NCBI GenBank assembly: GCA_003243445.1
Contig: QFQQ01000012.1
Coordinates: forward strand, 62,001-126,000
Length of the DNA stretch: 64,000 bases
Reading direction: 5' to 3'
From: Citrobacter freundii
GTDB taxonomy: Bacteria; Bacteroidota; Bacteroidia; Chitinophagales; Chitinophagaceae
Made by a program: the position numbers and the translations under genes. Below are positions 17,812 to 26,812 of this stretch, in pieces. The notes under the pieces are model-generated. The model saw nothing but the letters and a program-made list of their open reading frames with translations. It was not told the DNA's origin and ran no database searches. Position 1 is the first letter of the stretch. Every line of letters starts with the position of its first letter.

Positions 17812-19194
17812 ATGAACGCATTCAAGATATCTTCTTATAAAATAATGACTGTTGTGTTGATCAGCAGTACGATGTTGATCACTTCCTGCGAAAAATTTGT
17901 TGATCTGCCCACTCCGCCCAATGCGGTCGGCAATGACCTGGCTTTCTCTGATTCCAGTACGGCCACTGGTACTGTCATGAGTCTTTATGCAGGTCTCGCC
18001 AACAACGCCGGTAACAATGGTACCAATTCGGTGGTCTGGGGCTTGTTTACGTATGGTGCCATGAGTGCCGACGAAGCATATCATCTCACCAATACTTCCT
18101 ACGATCCCATAAGGAACAACCAATTGTCTGCCGGTAACCAGTTCTACAATTACTGGAGCGGACTTTATGCCCGTATTGCACGTGCCAATAGCGTGATAGA
18201 AGGTCTTAAAGCATCCCAGCTATCAGCTACTGTACGCGATCAGTTATTGGGAGAGGCCCAGTTCATGAGGGCCTGGTATTACTTCGCCCTGGTGAATTAC
18301 TTCGGCAATGTTCCGCTGATGGTGAACACAGATGCGATCAACAATGCCAAACTGCCGAGAGATACCACCACTAATGTGTATGCGCAGATTGAAAAAGACC
18401 TGGTGGAGGCCAAGGCATTGCTGACAACTGCTTACCCTTCCGCCGAGCGTGCCCGCGCTAACAGGAATGTGGTATTGGCATTGCTTGCCAAAGTATACTT
18501 CTATCAAAATAAATGGCAGCAGTCGGAAGCAGAAGCTACGGCGGTGATCTCAAGCGGCACCTATAGTTTGAATACCAACCTGGCGAATGTTTTTCTGAAC
18601 AACAGCAATGAAACGATCTGGCAGGTATCATTAGCCGGTCTTACCACGCCGCAAACTGTACTCGGCAGTGACTGGCTTCCTGCGGGAACCACTCCGAATT
18701 TAGTATTGTATGATACACTGGCGAATACCTTTGAGGCGAATGATCAACGCAAGGTCAATTGGACAAAGTCCATCACTTATATCTCGAAAAACTACTTGTA
18801 TCCTTTTAAATACAAGGTTAAAACAACTACCACCGGTACAGAATATCCCATCATATTCAGGCTTGGTGAATTGTTCCTGACACGGGGAGAGGCAAGAGCA
18901 CAGCAAAACAACCTGAGCGGAGCGCAGCAGGACTTAAACGCGATAAGGAACCGGGCAGGCTTGCTTAATACAACAGCTACCACTCAACCGGAATTACTGG
19001 CGGCCTTTGAGCACGAACGTTGGGTAGAACTGTTTACCGAAGGAGACAGATGGTTCAATCTTAAACGTATCAAAAAAGCACCGGCAGTCTTAAGCCTGAT
19101 CAAACCGGCCTGGAAGGACTTTCAGCAGTTGTACCCCATTCCTCAAAACGACATCACCGGCAATCCAAACCTGAAGGACAACCCGGGTTATTAA
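17812..19194 (+). CDS. SusD/RagB-type substrate-binding lipoprotein
   Basis: 460 residues. A signal peptide ends in the lipobox LITSC with the cysteine at about residue 26. The TPR-like SusD fold is indicated by LLGEAQFMRAWYYFALVNYFGNVPL, ANRNVVLALLAKVYFYQNKW and the C-terminal DLNAIRNRAG plus ERWVELFTEGDRWFNLKR signature, ending in the typical NPNLKDNPGY. It caps the SusC barrel and binds substrate on the cell surface. It follows susC by 10 bases and precedes a thioredoxin-like gene by 22, so it is one operon. Confidence 0.93.
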   Translation: MNAFKISSYKIMTVVLISSTMLITSCEKFVDLPTPPNAVGNDLAFSDSSTATGTVMSLYAGLANNAGNNGTNSVVWGLFTYGAMSADEAYHLTNTSYDPIRNNQLSAGNQFYNYWSGLYARIARANSVIEGLKASQLSATVRDQLLGEAQFMRAWYYFALVNYFGNVPLMVNTDAINNAKLPRDTTTNVYAQIEKDLVEAKALLTTAYPSAERARANRNVVLALLAKVYFYQNKWQQSEAEATAVISSGTYSLNTNLANVFLNNSNETIWQVSLAGLTTPQTVLGSDWLPAGTTPNLVLYDTLANTFEANDQRKVNWTKSITYISKNYLYPFKYKVKTTTTGTEYPIIFRLGELFLTRGEARAQQNNLSGAQQDLNAIRNRAGLLNTTATTQPELLAAFEHERWVELFTEGDRWFNLKRIKKAPAVLSLIKPAWKDFQQLYPIPQNDITGNPNLKDNPGY

Positions 19195-19216
19195 TTCATT
19201 AAAACAAAATATTGTT

Positions 19217-20398
19217 ATGCGTTTGTTTAAACTTTTTATACTGATGGGAACCCTGCTTGCCTGTACAGCTCTGCAGGCACAACAGGAACAGCTGACCGTA
19301 TTCCGGGGCAACCTGTCCTATCTGAAAGGCGATCGCTTGTTGATGGTTACCTACAGGAAGCTGGGTGGTGGCTTTATCTTCGATAGTACTGTCGTGAACA
19401 ATGGTGTCTTTCGTGTCGAACGGAAGATCAGCGAGCCACTGATCGCCGTGATCTCGCCCAAAGAGTCTGACCCCAATCCACGGCGTAACGGGTCGCTGGA
19501 TTATACGAGTTTGTACCTGATGCCCGGCAAAGAGTTGGTGCTTGACGCTGATACAAAACTGGCAGATGCAAAATTTTCCGGTACCGGTATGGCTGCTAAT
19601 GCAGAATACCAGGAATACCTGAATCACAGCAGCGAGGTGATCACCAGAGGCAACCAGCGGCGCGCGCAATTGCGCGCGGAAAACGTGGAGCCGGCTGTAT
19701 ACGAAACGAAAGTTTCAGCGTTGACCGATTCGCTGTCTGCGGTCAATGATGAATACAATAAAAATCTTTTCACCCGCAAACCCAACTCGCCGGTTGCAGT
19801 ATACGCACTGTTGCAATACGCCGGTGAGCCGGTCTGGACACCAAGAAAAAAAATGGTGCCCGAAGAAATAGAAAAATACCTGAAACCCTTTCCTTCAAGC
19901 GTTGCTGCATATCCATCTGTGGCTGCACTCAAGACGGAACTGGAAGTATCCAAAGCTACAGGTCCGGGTAAAAAGATCATCGATTTTACGCTTACCGATA
20001 CAGCAGGTAAAAAAGTAAAGCTCTCCGATTTCAAAGGCCAGTATGTGTTCCTTGATTTCTGGGCCAGCTGGTGCGTACCCTGCCGGAAAGAAAACCCCAA
20101 CGTGAAAGCACAGTATGAAAAATACAAAGGAAAAAACTTTACGGTGCTGAGCGTTTCACTGGATAAGCCTGATGCGCGCGAGGCCTGGCTGGCGGCGATC
20201 AGGAAAGACCAGATCGGAATGTTTACCCATGTTTCCGACCTGGAGGGATTCGACAGTAAAGTAGCAAAGGCATATTACGTCAAATCCATTCCAACCAATT
20301 TCCTGATAGGCCCTGATGGCAAATTTATCAACAGGAATTTGTATGGCGAATCGCTGAACAAAGCACTGGAGAAACTCTTTGCGGCCAGCGGTAAATAA
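19217..20398 (+). CDS. TlpA-like thioredoxin with DUF4369-like front domain
   Basis: 393 residues, exported (the hydrophobic N-terminus ends CTALQAQ). Residues about 25-130 resemble the DUF4369 beta domain that precedes many Bacteroidota TlpA proteins; the middle is helical. The C-terminal thioredoxin fold (about 260-390) carries FLDFWASWCVPCRKENP, so the active site is CVPC rather than CGPC, and a cis-proline in KSIPTNFLI. Such proteins reduce or isomerise disulfides in the periplasm and draw electrons from DsbD, encoded downstream in this same unit. The neighbouring paralogue has a different active site, so the two may have different partners. Confidence 0.88.
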   Translation: MRLFKLFILMGTLLACTALQAQQEQLTVFRGNLSYLKGDRLLMVTYRKLGGGFIFDSTVVNNGVFRVERKISEPLIAVISPKESDPNPRRNGSLDYTSLYLMPGKELVLDADTKLADAKFSGTGMAANAEYQEYLNHSSEVITRGNQRRAQLRAENVEPAVYETKVSALTDSLSAVNDEYNKNLFTRKPNSPVAVYALLQYAGEPVWTPRKKMVPEEIEKYLKPFPSSVAAYPSVAALKTELEVSKATGPGKKIIDFTLTDTAGKKVKLSDFKGQYVFLDFWASWCVPCRKENPNVKAQYEKYKGKNFTVLSVSLDKPDAREAWLAAIRKDQIGMFTHVSDLEGFDSKVAKAYYVKSIPTNFLIGPDGKFINRNLYGESLNKALEKLFAASGK

Positions 20399-20427
20399 TT
20401 CATCATTCATCTGAAAAATATTTTAAC

Positions 20428-21876
20428 ATGAAATCGGGACTCGTAACCGTGATGGTGGCGATGTTGGTGACCACTATGGCATCGGCTCAGCCCAGATCAA
20501 ATCCAAGGCTGGATTCGCTGATGAAAGAAACTGATACAACAGCGCTTCAGGCAAAGCTTGCCAGCCTGCTGTCAGGAAACAGCGAGAATGATGCGAACCT
20601 GGTGTTGCAGTATTATTCACGCAAGAACGATGCTGTCAATTGGGAAAAGACAAAGGAGATCGTCGTCAGGCGTTTCCCTTTGGGTTTCCAGGCAAAACAG
20701 GATGCTACGGGCAAGCTATACGCCGAACAGGATCCTGCTGCCAAGGAGCAACTATATAAAGATTTTGAATCGAAATTCAAGGAAGCTCCTGGTGGGATGC
20801 TGGCCTTTGACGTAGCAGCTTCCTACGCACAGCAAAAGAAAAATGTAGACAAGGAAAAAGTCCTGTATTACTATAACAGAATAGCTGCGCCGGGGTTAAC
20901 GAATAACCTGAAGCTAATTGTCATACAAAACCTGCTGCAAAGCGGTGAAACCGAAATGGCTGCCAGGTTGACGCGGGAAGGGCTTGATGCCTTGCGTATA
21001 GAAGTTGCCAATCCGCCCGCTGCACAGCAGCCCGCAGAGCAGGGAAGGCCCGTGGCCAATCCTAAAATGGAATACCATGCTTTCCAGTTGATGTACGCCA
21101 AAGTATTAAGCAGCCAGGGAAATCATAAAGAAGCTTTGTCTTACGCACGCGATGCATATAACGCCGATCCAAAGTCCGGTGAGGCGCAAACCATTTACGT
21201 TACCGCACTCATTGCCAACAACGAACTGAAGGAAGCATTTCCATTGCTTGAGAAACAATATCGCAAGGGCAATATCACAAAGGACCTGAAGCAGAAATTT
21301 AAAGACACCTATGTTGCAGCGAAAGGCTCCTCCAATGGCTACACTGAATTGATCGGTTCGATTGAAAAAGAATTGCGCGATTCGGCCCTGGTAAAAATTG
21401 CCAGACTGAAAGGCGATCAATCAGAAGCACCCACGTTCACTTTAAAGAATATGGATGGAAAAGCCGTGTCACTTGCCTCGCTTAAAGGAAAAGTGGTGAT
21501 AATAGATTTCTGGGCCACCTGGTGCGGACCCTGCAAAAAATCATTTCCTGCCATGCAAATGGCCGTCGACAAATATAAAAACGACAAGGACGTGGTTTTC
21601 CTGTTCATAGATACCTGGGAGCGTATCGATAAGCCGCTGCCTGCCGTTAAAACATTTATCAAAGACAACAAGTATACTTTCAACGTGCTGATGGACCTGA
21701 AAGATCCGGCAACACAAAAATGTGATGTGATAGAGAGCTACAAAGTATCAGGTATCCCAACCAAGTTTGTTATTGATAAGAACGGGAAGATTGCGTTCCG
21801 CATGACCGGCTTTAGTGGTGGGGACGAGTCTTCGGTGGCAGAGATCTCAGCTATGATCGAGTCTGCAAAGTCTTAA
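20428..21876 (+). CDS. Second TlpA-like thioredoxin with long helical front domain
   Basis: 482 residues with a signal peptide (MASAQ end). The first 320 residues are mainly helical and include TPR-like pieces such as LSSQGNHKEALSYARDAYN. The last 150 residues are a thioredoxin fold with VVIIDFWATWCGPCKKSFP (active site CGPC) and the cis-proline motif YKVSGIPTKFVID. It should reduce disulfides in the periplasm. It follows the CVPC paralogue by 29 bases and precedes the DsbD pieces, its likely reductant supply. Fusion of a TPR-like region suggests docking to a partner protein. Confidence 0.88.
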   Translation: MKSGLVTVMVAMLVTTMASAQPRSNPRLDSLMKETDTTALQAKLASLLSGNSENDANLVLQYYSRKNDAVNWEKTKEIVVRRFPLGFQAKQDATGKLYAEQDPAAKEQLYKDFESKFKEAPGGMLAFDVAASYAQQKKNVDKEKVLYYYNRIAAPGLTNNLKLIVIQNLLQSGETEMAARLTREGLDALRIEVANPPAAQQPAEQGRPVANPKMEYHAFQLMYAKVLSSQGNHKEALSYARDAYNADPKSGEAQTIYVTALIANNELKEAFPLLEKQYRKGNITKDLKQKFKDTYVAAKGSSNGYTELIGSIEKELRDSALVKIARLKGDQSEAPTFTLKNMDGKAVSLASLKGKVVIIDFWATWCGPCKKSFPAMQMAVDKYKNDKDVVFLFIDTWERIDKPLPAVKTFIKDNKYTFNVLMDLKDPATQKCDVIESYKVSGIPTKFVIDKNGKIAFRMTGFSGGDESSVAEISAMIESAKS

Positions 21877-22006
21877 TACCTCCGTCTCTTTCTCATGTGA
21901 ACATAAGCCTGTTTCAGCGCGCTGGTTGTTAGTGGCCAGCGTTGCTGAGAAGGCTATGCTATGCCCAAACACAACAATTTTCAGTAAACAACTAATAACG
22001 AAGTTT

Positions 22007-22456
22007 ATGAGGTCCATCGCATTTTTCGTATGTATGCTTGTGATGATCCGTGCAGGTGCACAGATCAAAACACCTGTACAATGGGATCATTCAGTCAAAA
22101 AAATCGCCCCTGATACCTATGAATTACACATAAAAGCTTCGATTGAAAAAGGATGGCACATTTATTCTCAAACAACACCTGAAGGAGGTCCGCTTCGCAC
22201 TACTGTAAAATTCAGCCAGAACCCGCTGGTTACCTTGTCAGGGCCTGCCAAAGAAATAGGAAAACTGGAACAGCATCACGAGAAATTGTTTGGTGTTGAT
22301 GTAAAACAATTCAGCAATGTTGTTGATTTTGTTCAGACGGTTGTATTGAAGAAGCCTGTAAAAACAAAGATCAACGGGTCGATAGAATTTATGGTGTGCA
22401 ATGACGAAGAATGCCTTCCTCCGGCTACTGTCAAATTCACCCTGACGCTTGATTAA
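22007..22456 (+). CDS. Stand-alone DsbD N-terminal-type domain protein
   Basis: I chose the ATG at 22007, which gives 149 residues with a signal peptide (MRSIAFFVCMLVMIRAGAQ); the frame is open upstream but lacks a good start. The mature part reads like the periplasmic immunoglobulin-like N-terminal domain of DsbD: LHIKASIEKGWHIYSQ near the start and a cysteine pair in VCNDEECLPP near the end, like the reactive pair of that domain. In E. coli this domain is part of DsbD and passes electrons to periplasmic partners. Here it is a separate gene 57 bases before dsbD, so it may be the mobile redox carrier of the system. Confidence 0.8.
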   Translation: MRSIAFFVCMLVMIRAGAQIKTPVQWDHSVKKIAPDTYELHIKASIEKGWHIYSQTTPEGGPLRTTVKFSQNPLVTLSGPAKEIGKLEQHHEKLFGVDVKQFSNVVDFVQTVVLKKPVKTKINGSIEFMVCNDEECLPPATVKFTLTLD

Positions 22457-22513
22457 AATTTCAGTACGATGAAATTCCGTTAAACAGCGGGATCGGTTCC
22501 GAAAAATAAAATA

Positions 22514-24541
22514 ATGATAGCCCGCCTTACAAACCGGATAAGTAAAAATTCATTGACCATGCGCATCATTGCGGTTGTTCTTTGCCTTTCATTGATCAGT
22601 ACTTCACTGAATGCGCAGCAGGATTCCGCAGTCAGGTTTACGGTTGTTAAACAAAGGATCGATGATTCGATCGTGGTGGTATCTGTTAAAGCACTGATCA
22701 CCAAAGGAGTCGACCTGCTCTCCATTCATCAGGAGAGTTCAGCACCTTTCTTTTCAAGAATAGCAACAGACACAGTGCTGTCATCCCGCCTGCGGCGTGC
22801 GATAGAAGAAAAGGCGCTTATAGCACAGGTCAATGACACTGTATTAGGAGCAACTCTTGCCATGATCCGTGACAGCGCCGAATGGGTCATGCAGGTACGG
22901 GCATTGCCCGACGACAGCTTTATGTTGAAAGGAAGCATTGATTATGCATACATCAAAGGCGAAGAATACCTGACAAGTCAGGAAGATTTTAAGATAGCTG
23001 TTATCCCGGATCTGTCTCCAGCCGTATCAACAGATATTGAACAACGATCATTGCTTTGGATCTTCATGGCCTCTTTTGCCGGTGGATTGCTGGCACTGCT
23101 TACTCCGTGCGTGTATTCGATGATCCCGGTTACCGTGAGCTTCTTTACCAAACGCAGCAAAACACGCGGTCAAGGGAAAAGAAATGCCGTGTACTATGCA
23201 GTGTCTATCATAGCCATCTTTACACTGCTTGGTTTTTTGATCACATTGATATTTGGCCCTGCGGCATTGAATAATTTAGCCACCAACTGGATCGCCAACC
23301 TCATCTTTTTCCTCTTGTTTGTGGTGTTCGGTATTTCTTTTCTCGGTGCATTCGAGATCAGCCTGCCGGGTTCCTGGTCCACGAAAGCAGACTCCAAAGC
23401 AGGTATGGGTAATTTCATGGGAATTTTCTTTATGGCATTGACGCTCGTGGTGGTTTCCTTTTCATGTACAGGTCCCATCATTGGCAACCTGCTGGTGCTG
23501 GCAGCAAAGGGAAGTTACTGGGGACCGCTTACCGGTATGTTCGGTTTCTCACTGGCTTTGGCGCTTCCCTTCGCACTATTCGCATTTTTTCCCTCCCGGC
23601 TCAATGTACTCGGCAAAGCCGGTGGCTGGTTGAATGCTGTTAAGGTCACGCTTGGTTTCCTTGAGCTGGCGCTTGCGCTGAAATTTTTGTCCAATGCCGA
23701 TCTCAGCAAAGGCTGGCGCCTGCTGGACAGGGAAGTGTTTCTTAGCCTGTGGATCGTGCTGTTTATCCTCCTGGGTCTATACCTGCTCGGAAAGCTGAAG
23801 CTCCATCATGACGATGAACTTCCTAAAAATGATTTTGGCATTCCTTACGTTGGTGTCACGCGCCTGCTCTTCGCTATCTGTGCTTTTAGTTTTGCCGTTT
23901 ATATGGTTCCCGGTCTTTGGGGTGCACCTTTAAAAGGGATCAGTGCATTTGTACCGCCGATGGGCACGCAGGATTTTGTGTCGTCTGCACCCGGTAGCCC
24001 TCATGTTACAGAGACAACAGACTCACCAATGCGGCCCATTAAATATGCAGGGCAAATGAAGATCTATGAACCCGAAGTGGTAACAAAAAATGGCGTGATA
24101 ACCTACTTCGACTATGAAGAAGCGCGGGAGGCATCACGTAAAGCAAAGAAGCCGCTGATGCTGGATTTTACAGGCATCAATTGCGTGAATTGCCGGAAAA
24201 TGGAAGGACAGGTCTGGAGCGATCCTGAAGTGATGCGCCGTCTGAAACAGAACTTTGTGATAGCAAGCCTTTATGTCGATGCCAACAATGTTGACCTGCC
24301 TGTTAACGAACAATACTATTCAGCATCCCTGGGCAGGAAGATAGAAACGCTGGGCGATAAGAACGCAGACTTCCAGGTAGAAAGGTTTCATGCCAATAGC
24401 CAGCCTTATTATTTTTTCGTCGACAGCAGGGAAAACAAACTCCGGAGTGAGGGATACGGATACGATCCCGATATCAAAAAGTTTATCAGCCTTCTTGACG
24501 AAGTGAAAAAGAAGTACGATTCAAACCCCAGAATCCATTAA
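22514..24541 (+). CDS. dsbD: Thiol:disulfide interchange protein DsbD
   Basis: 675 residues. A signal peptide (MRIIAVVLC... to SLNAQQ) starts at either 22514 or the in-frame ATG at 22559. A periplasmic domain (to about 175) resembles the DsbD front domain but contains no cysteine. The membrane core of eight helices (about 178-470) has its two redox cysteines in LLTPCVYSMIP and SFSCTGPIIG. The C-terminal thioredoxin domain (about 525-670) has the active site NCVNCRK. DsbD carries electrons from cytoplasmic thioredoxin across the membrane. The missing front-domain cysteine pair is found instead in the separate gene just upstream, and the two TlpA-like proteins of this operon are probable electron recipients. 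Confidence 0.93.
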   Translation: MIARLTNRISKNSLTMRIIAVVLCLSLISTSLNAQQDSAVRFTVVKQRIDDSIVVVSVKALITKGVDLLSIHQESSAPFFSRIATDTVLSSRLRRAIEEKALIAQVNDTVLGATLAMIRDSAEWVMQVRALPDDSFMLKGSIDYAYIKGEEYLTSQEDFKIAVIPDLSPAVSTDIEQRSLLWIFMASFAGGLLALLTPCVYSMIPVTVSFFTKRSKTRGQGKRNAVYYAVSIIAIFTLLGFLITLIFGPAALNNLATNWIANLIFFLLFVVFGISFLGAFEISLPGSWSTKADSKAGMGNFMGIFFMALTLVVVSFSCTGPIIGNLLVLAAKGSYWGPLTGMFGFSLALALPFALFAFFPSRLNVLGKAGGWLNAVKVTLGFLELALALKFLSNADLSKGWRLLDREVFLSLWIVLFILLGLYLLGKLKLHHDDELPKNDFGIPYVGVTRLLFAICAFSFAVYMVPGLWGAPLKGISAFVPPMGTQDFVSSAPGSPHVTETTDSPMRPIKYAGQMKIYEPEVVTKNGVITYFDYEEAREASRKAKKPLMLDFTGINCVNCRKMEGQVWSDPEVMRRLKQNFVIASLYVDANNVDLPVNEQYYSASLGRKIETLGDKNADFQVERFHANSQPYYFFVDSRENKLRSEGYGYDPDIKKFISLLDEVKKKYDSNPRIH

Positions 24542-24568
24542 AAGAAATATCATCTCAACGTTGCTAAC

Positions 24569-25747
24569 ATGAGTCAGACAATTTACTTTGATAATGCTGC
24601 TACCACCCAGCTTGACAGGCAGGTACTGGAGGCAATGCTTCCATACCTGACAGATAATTACGGTAATCCCTCTTCTCAGTATTCATTAGGACGGATCACC
24701 AGAATCGCTATTGAATCCGCCCGAAAGAAGGTTGCGAAATTATTAAATGTAAAACCCAACACCATTTATTTTACAAGCGGTGGAAGCGAAAGTAACAATA
24801 CAGCCATCCTTGCAGCCATCCGTGATCTTGGATGCACACATATTATCACGTCTCCGATAGAACATCATGCCGTTTTACATGCAGTGGAAAGTGTGAGTGG
24901 TGAAAGAAAGATTGGTCTTTCATATGTAACCCTTGATGAGTACGGAGAAGTTGATTACAGCAGCCTGGAAGCTTTGTTGCAATCGAATTCCGGAACGGGA
25001 TATCGTTGCTTCGTTTCATTGATGCACGCCAATAACGAAACAGGTGTATTGCTCGATATAAATCGTGTTGGTCAGCTATGCAAAAAATACAATGCCATTT
25101 TTCATTCCGATTGTGTGCAAACGGTTGGTCACTTTCCCCTCGACTTATTGGAAAGCCAGGTTCATTTTATCTCCGGGGCTGCCCATAAATTCCATGGCCC
25201 CAAAGGCACAGGGATACTTTATGTGCGTGAAGACATCAGAATCAAACCTCTTATTCATGGAGGAGCCCAGGAACGAAATCTTCGTGCAGGTACTGAGAAC
25301 GTGGCAGGCATTGTTGGTTTTGCAAAAGCACTGGAAATGGCCATGCAGGGATTTGAAAAGGAACGGGCGCATATAGAAGAATTAAGGAACTATATGAAGC
25401 AGCAATTGATGGCATACATTCCCGGAGTAAGGTTTCTCACTCCCGAAACATCATTGTATACCGTGCTCAGTGTTTGTTTCCCCCGGTCCGATAAAAGTCA
25501 GTCATTGATCCTTGAGCTGGATATGGCCGGAATTTGTGTTTCGGGTGGCAGCGCCTGTAGTAGCGGTGATGAGAGTGGTTCGCATGTGGTACGTGCGTTG
25601 GGAAAGAATAATACATGTACTACGATCAGGTTTTCTTTTTGTAAATATAACACCAGGCAAGAGGTCGATGCGGTGATGGATGCGATACAAAGCATTTTAG
25701 CATTGAACCCGGGTATAGCTTCGATAAATGGGAAAGCTTGGGATTAA
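24569..25747 (+). CDS. Cysteine desulfurase (IscS/NifS family)
   Basis: 392 residues, cytosolic. The PLP lysine is K207 in SGAAHKFHGPKG, the PLP-contacting histidine is in SPIEHHAV near 99-100, and the persulfide cysteine is C330 in SGGSACSSGDESGSH. It removes sulfur from cysteine as an enzyme-bound persulfide for Fe-S clusters, thiolated tRNA or cofactors. No iscU, sufB or other Fe-S scaffold gene is adjacent. Instead it ends an operon of import and periplasmic thiol genes, 28 bases after dsbD, which makes use of imported sulfur compounds a reasonable guess. Confidence 0.92.
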   Translation: MSQTIYFDNAATTQLDRQVLEAMLPYLTDNYGNPSSQYSLGRITRIAIESARKKVAKLLNVKPNTIYFTSGGSESNNTAILAAIRDLGCTHIITSPIEHHAVLHAVESVSGERKIGLSYVTLDEYGEVDYSSLEALLQSNSGTGYRCFVSLMHANNETGVLLDINRVGQLCKKYNAIFHSDCVQTVGHFPLDLLESQVHFISGAAHKFHGPKGTGILYVREDIRIKPLIHGGAQERNLRAGTENVAGIVGFAKALEMAMQGFEKERAHIEELRNYMKQQLMAYIPGVRFLTPETSLYTVLSVCFPRSDKSQSLILELDMAGICVSGGSACSSGDESGSHVVRALGKNNTCTTIRFSFCKYNTRQEVDAVMDAIQSILALNPGIASINGKAWD

Positions 25748-25925
25748 TTGATCATTTGATGGCTTATCTATTACCGGAGTTATTCTGGCGGCAACAGACG
25801 CAGACACGGACACTATACTGTTTGCCTTAAGATGCGTCGAGAAAACGGATCATATAAAGCAATATGAAACCGGGCTTTGATGTAAAGAAGAGATAATAGC
25901 TCGTGGAGTTTCAACTTATCTTGTT

Positions 25926-26153
25926 CTATGCTTTCATTTCCGCGGCCTCAAGAATTTCCTTTACCCGCAGTAATCTGTCGCGGCAAAGCTTTCCCTGCAG
26001 TGTATCACCATAGTTACGGTACAAAAATAACTGCGCACTCAAAAACTGTTTAGGGTCGGTAATCCTTGCTCCCGAATCCAGTTGGAGCCCATCCGGTATG
26101 ACCTTTGTTTTGAAATACTCTTCGAATTGTTCAGGTGTGAGGGTTGAAGACAT
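25926..26153 (-). CDS. Small unrecognised protein (75 residues)
   Basis: It has a clean ATG, an amphipathic, acidic start (MSSTLTPEQFEEYF) and a C-terminal basic helix (LCRDRLLRVKEILEAAE). It recalls small Bacteroidota proteins of the DUF6965 kind in layout, but I cannot confirm that. It begins 25 bases after the end of the peptidase remnant on the same strand and may once have been its operon partner. Confidence 0.5.
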   Translation of the reverse strand: MSSTLTPEQFEEYFKTKVIPDGLQLDSGARITDPKQFLSAQLFLYRNYGDTLQGKLCRDRLLRVKEILEAAEMKA

Positions 26154-26177
26154 GTGACAAAGATAGGCGCAGAAAAG

Positions 26178-26424
26178 CTAAAAGTGTTTTTTACTGCCGA
26201 AGTTGGATTGCACCAGTACGCCAAGCGTATAAGTCGAATCCTTTATTTTATAATCCTTGATGCTGATCCTGTGCCACCTTTGAAACCAAGGCACATCATG
26301 CCGGTACCTCCGCCAACATTTCCTTCTCTTATATTGCCGGATGCCGCACTGTCTAATGCATCCCATGCATCCGTTTCTTTAGGGAAAGACCGGCGGAGAT
26401 CAGCAGTCCGATGATTTTTTGCAT
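26178..26424 (-). pseudogene. Remnant of a P1-family (DmpA-type) peptidase
   Basis: Minus-strand reading gives a signal-peptide start ([15 protein letters not shown]) joined directly to an internal block, [21 protein letters not shown] then [10 protein letters not shown] last frame reads YTLGVLVQSNFG before a stop at 26178-26180. EGNVGGGTG and the VLVQsNfG segment are characteristic of DmpA/L-aminopeptidase D-esterase enzymes, where the region ahead of the autocatalytic cleavage site lies nearby. Most of the roughly 350-residue gene is gone and the surviving pieces are in different frames, so this is a deletion remnant. Confidence 0.65.
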
Positions 26425-26812
26425 GGTGGTTAAGTTTCGTTGGTTGAAGGGATATTCGGGAAGCATTGGGTCGTGTGATCTTATCCGAAAGTACGGATTA
26501 ATGATCGCAGAGTAAGGGTTGGTTATGCTGATCGCAGGCGGTGCTGCTCGTTTTAAAATCGACCATCGAACTGCTTTGACGCTATAACCAGCAAGTTGGG
26601 TTAATTAATAGAGTTGTTAGAAACAAATTAAATTCTGCTGAGAAAACAGCTAAATAGCCGGGCATACTTCACATCAATTCATTTATTAAACTATAATACG
26701 TTTCCTCTTAATGATTATTATTTAGTCACATTTCTCAATAGATAGTGTGTGGCATAATTTTTTGTATTTCCATGACGATTTCCTCAACTCATAAATTAAC
26801 CAGTAGCACACT
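26425..26812. other. Gap upstream of the secreted esterase gene
   Basis: It contains a lone right end of the palindromic element (26561-26608) and then about 200 A/T-rich bases that should include the promoter of the next gene. No clear TAnnTTTG box is placed and no other gene is seen. Confidence 0.4.
26561..26608. repeat. Solo end of the palindromic element
   Basis: GACCATCGAACTGCTTTGA, then ATAACCAGCAAGTTG and TTAATTAA match the right end of the complete copy at 9632-9680 almost base for base. No matching left end is present, so it is a truncated copy. Confidence 0.7.
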
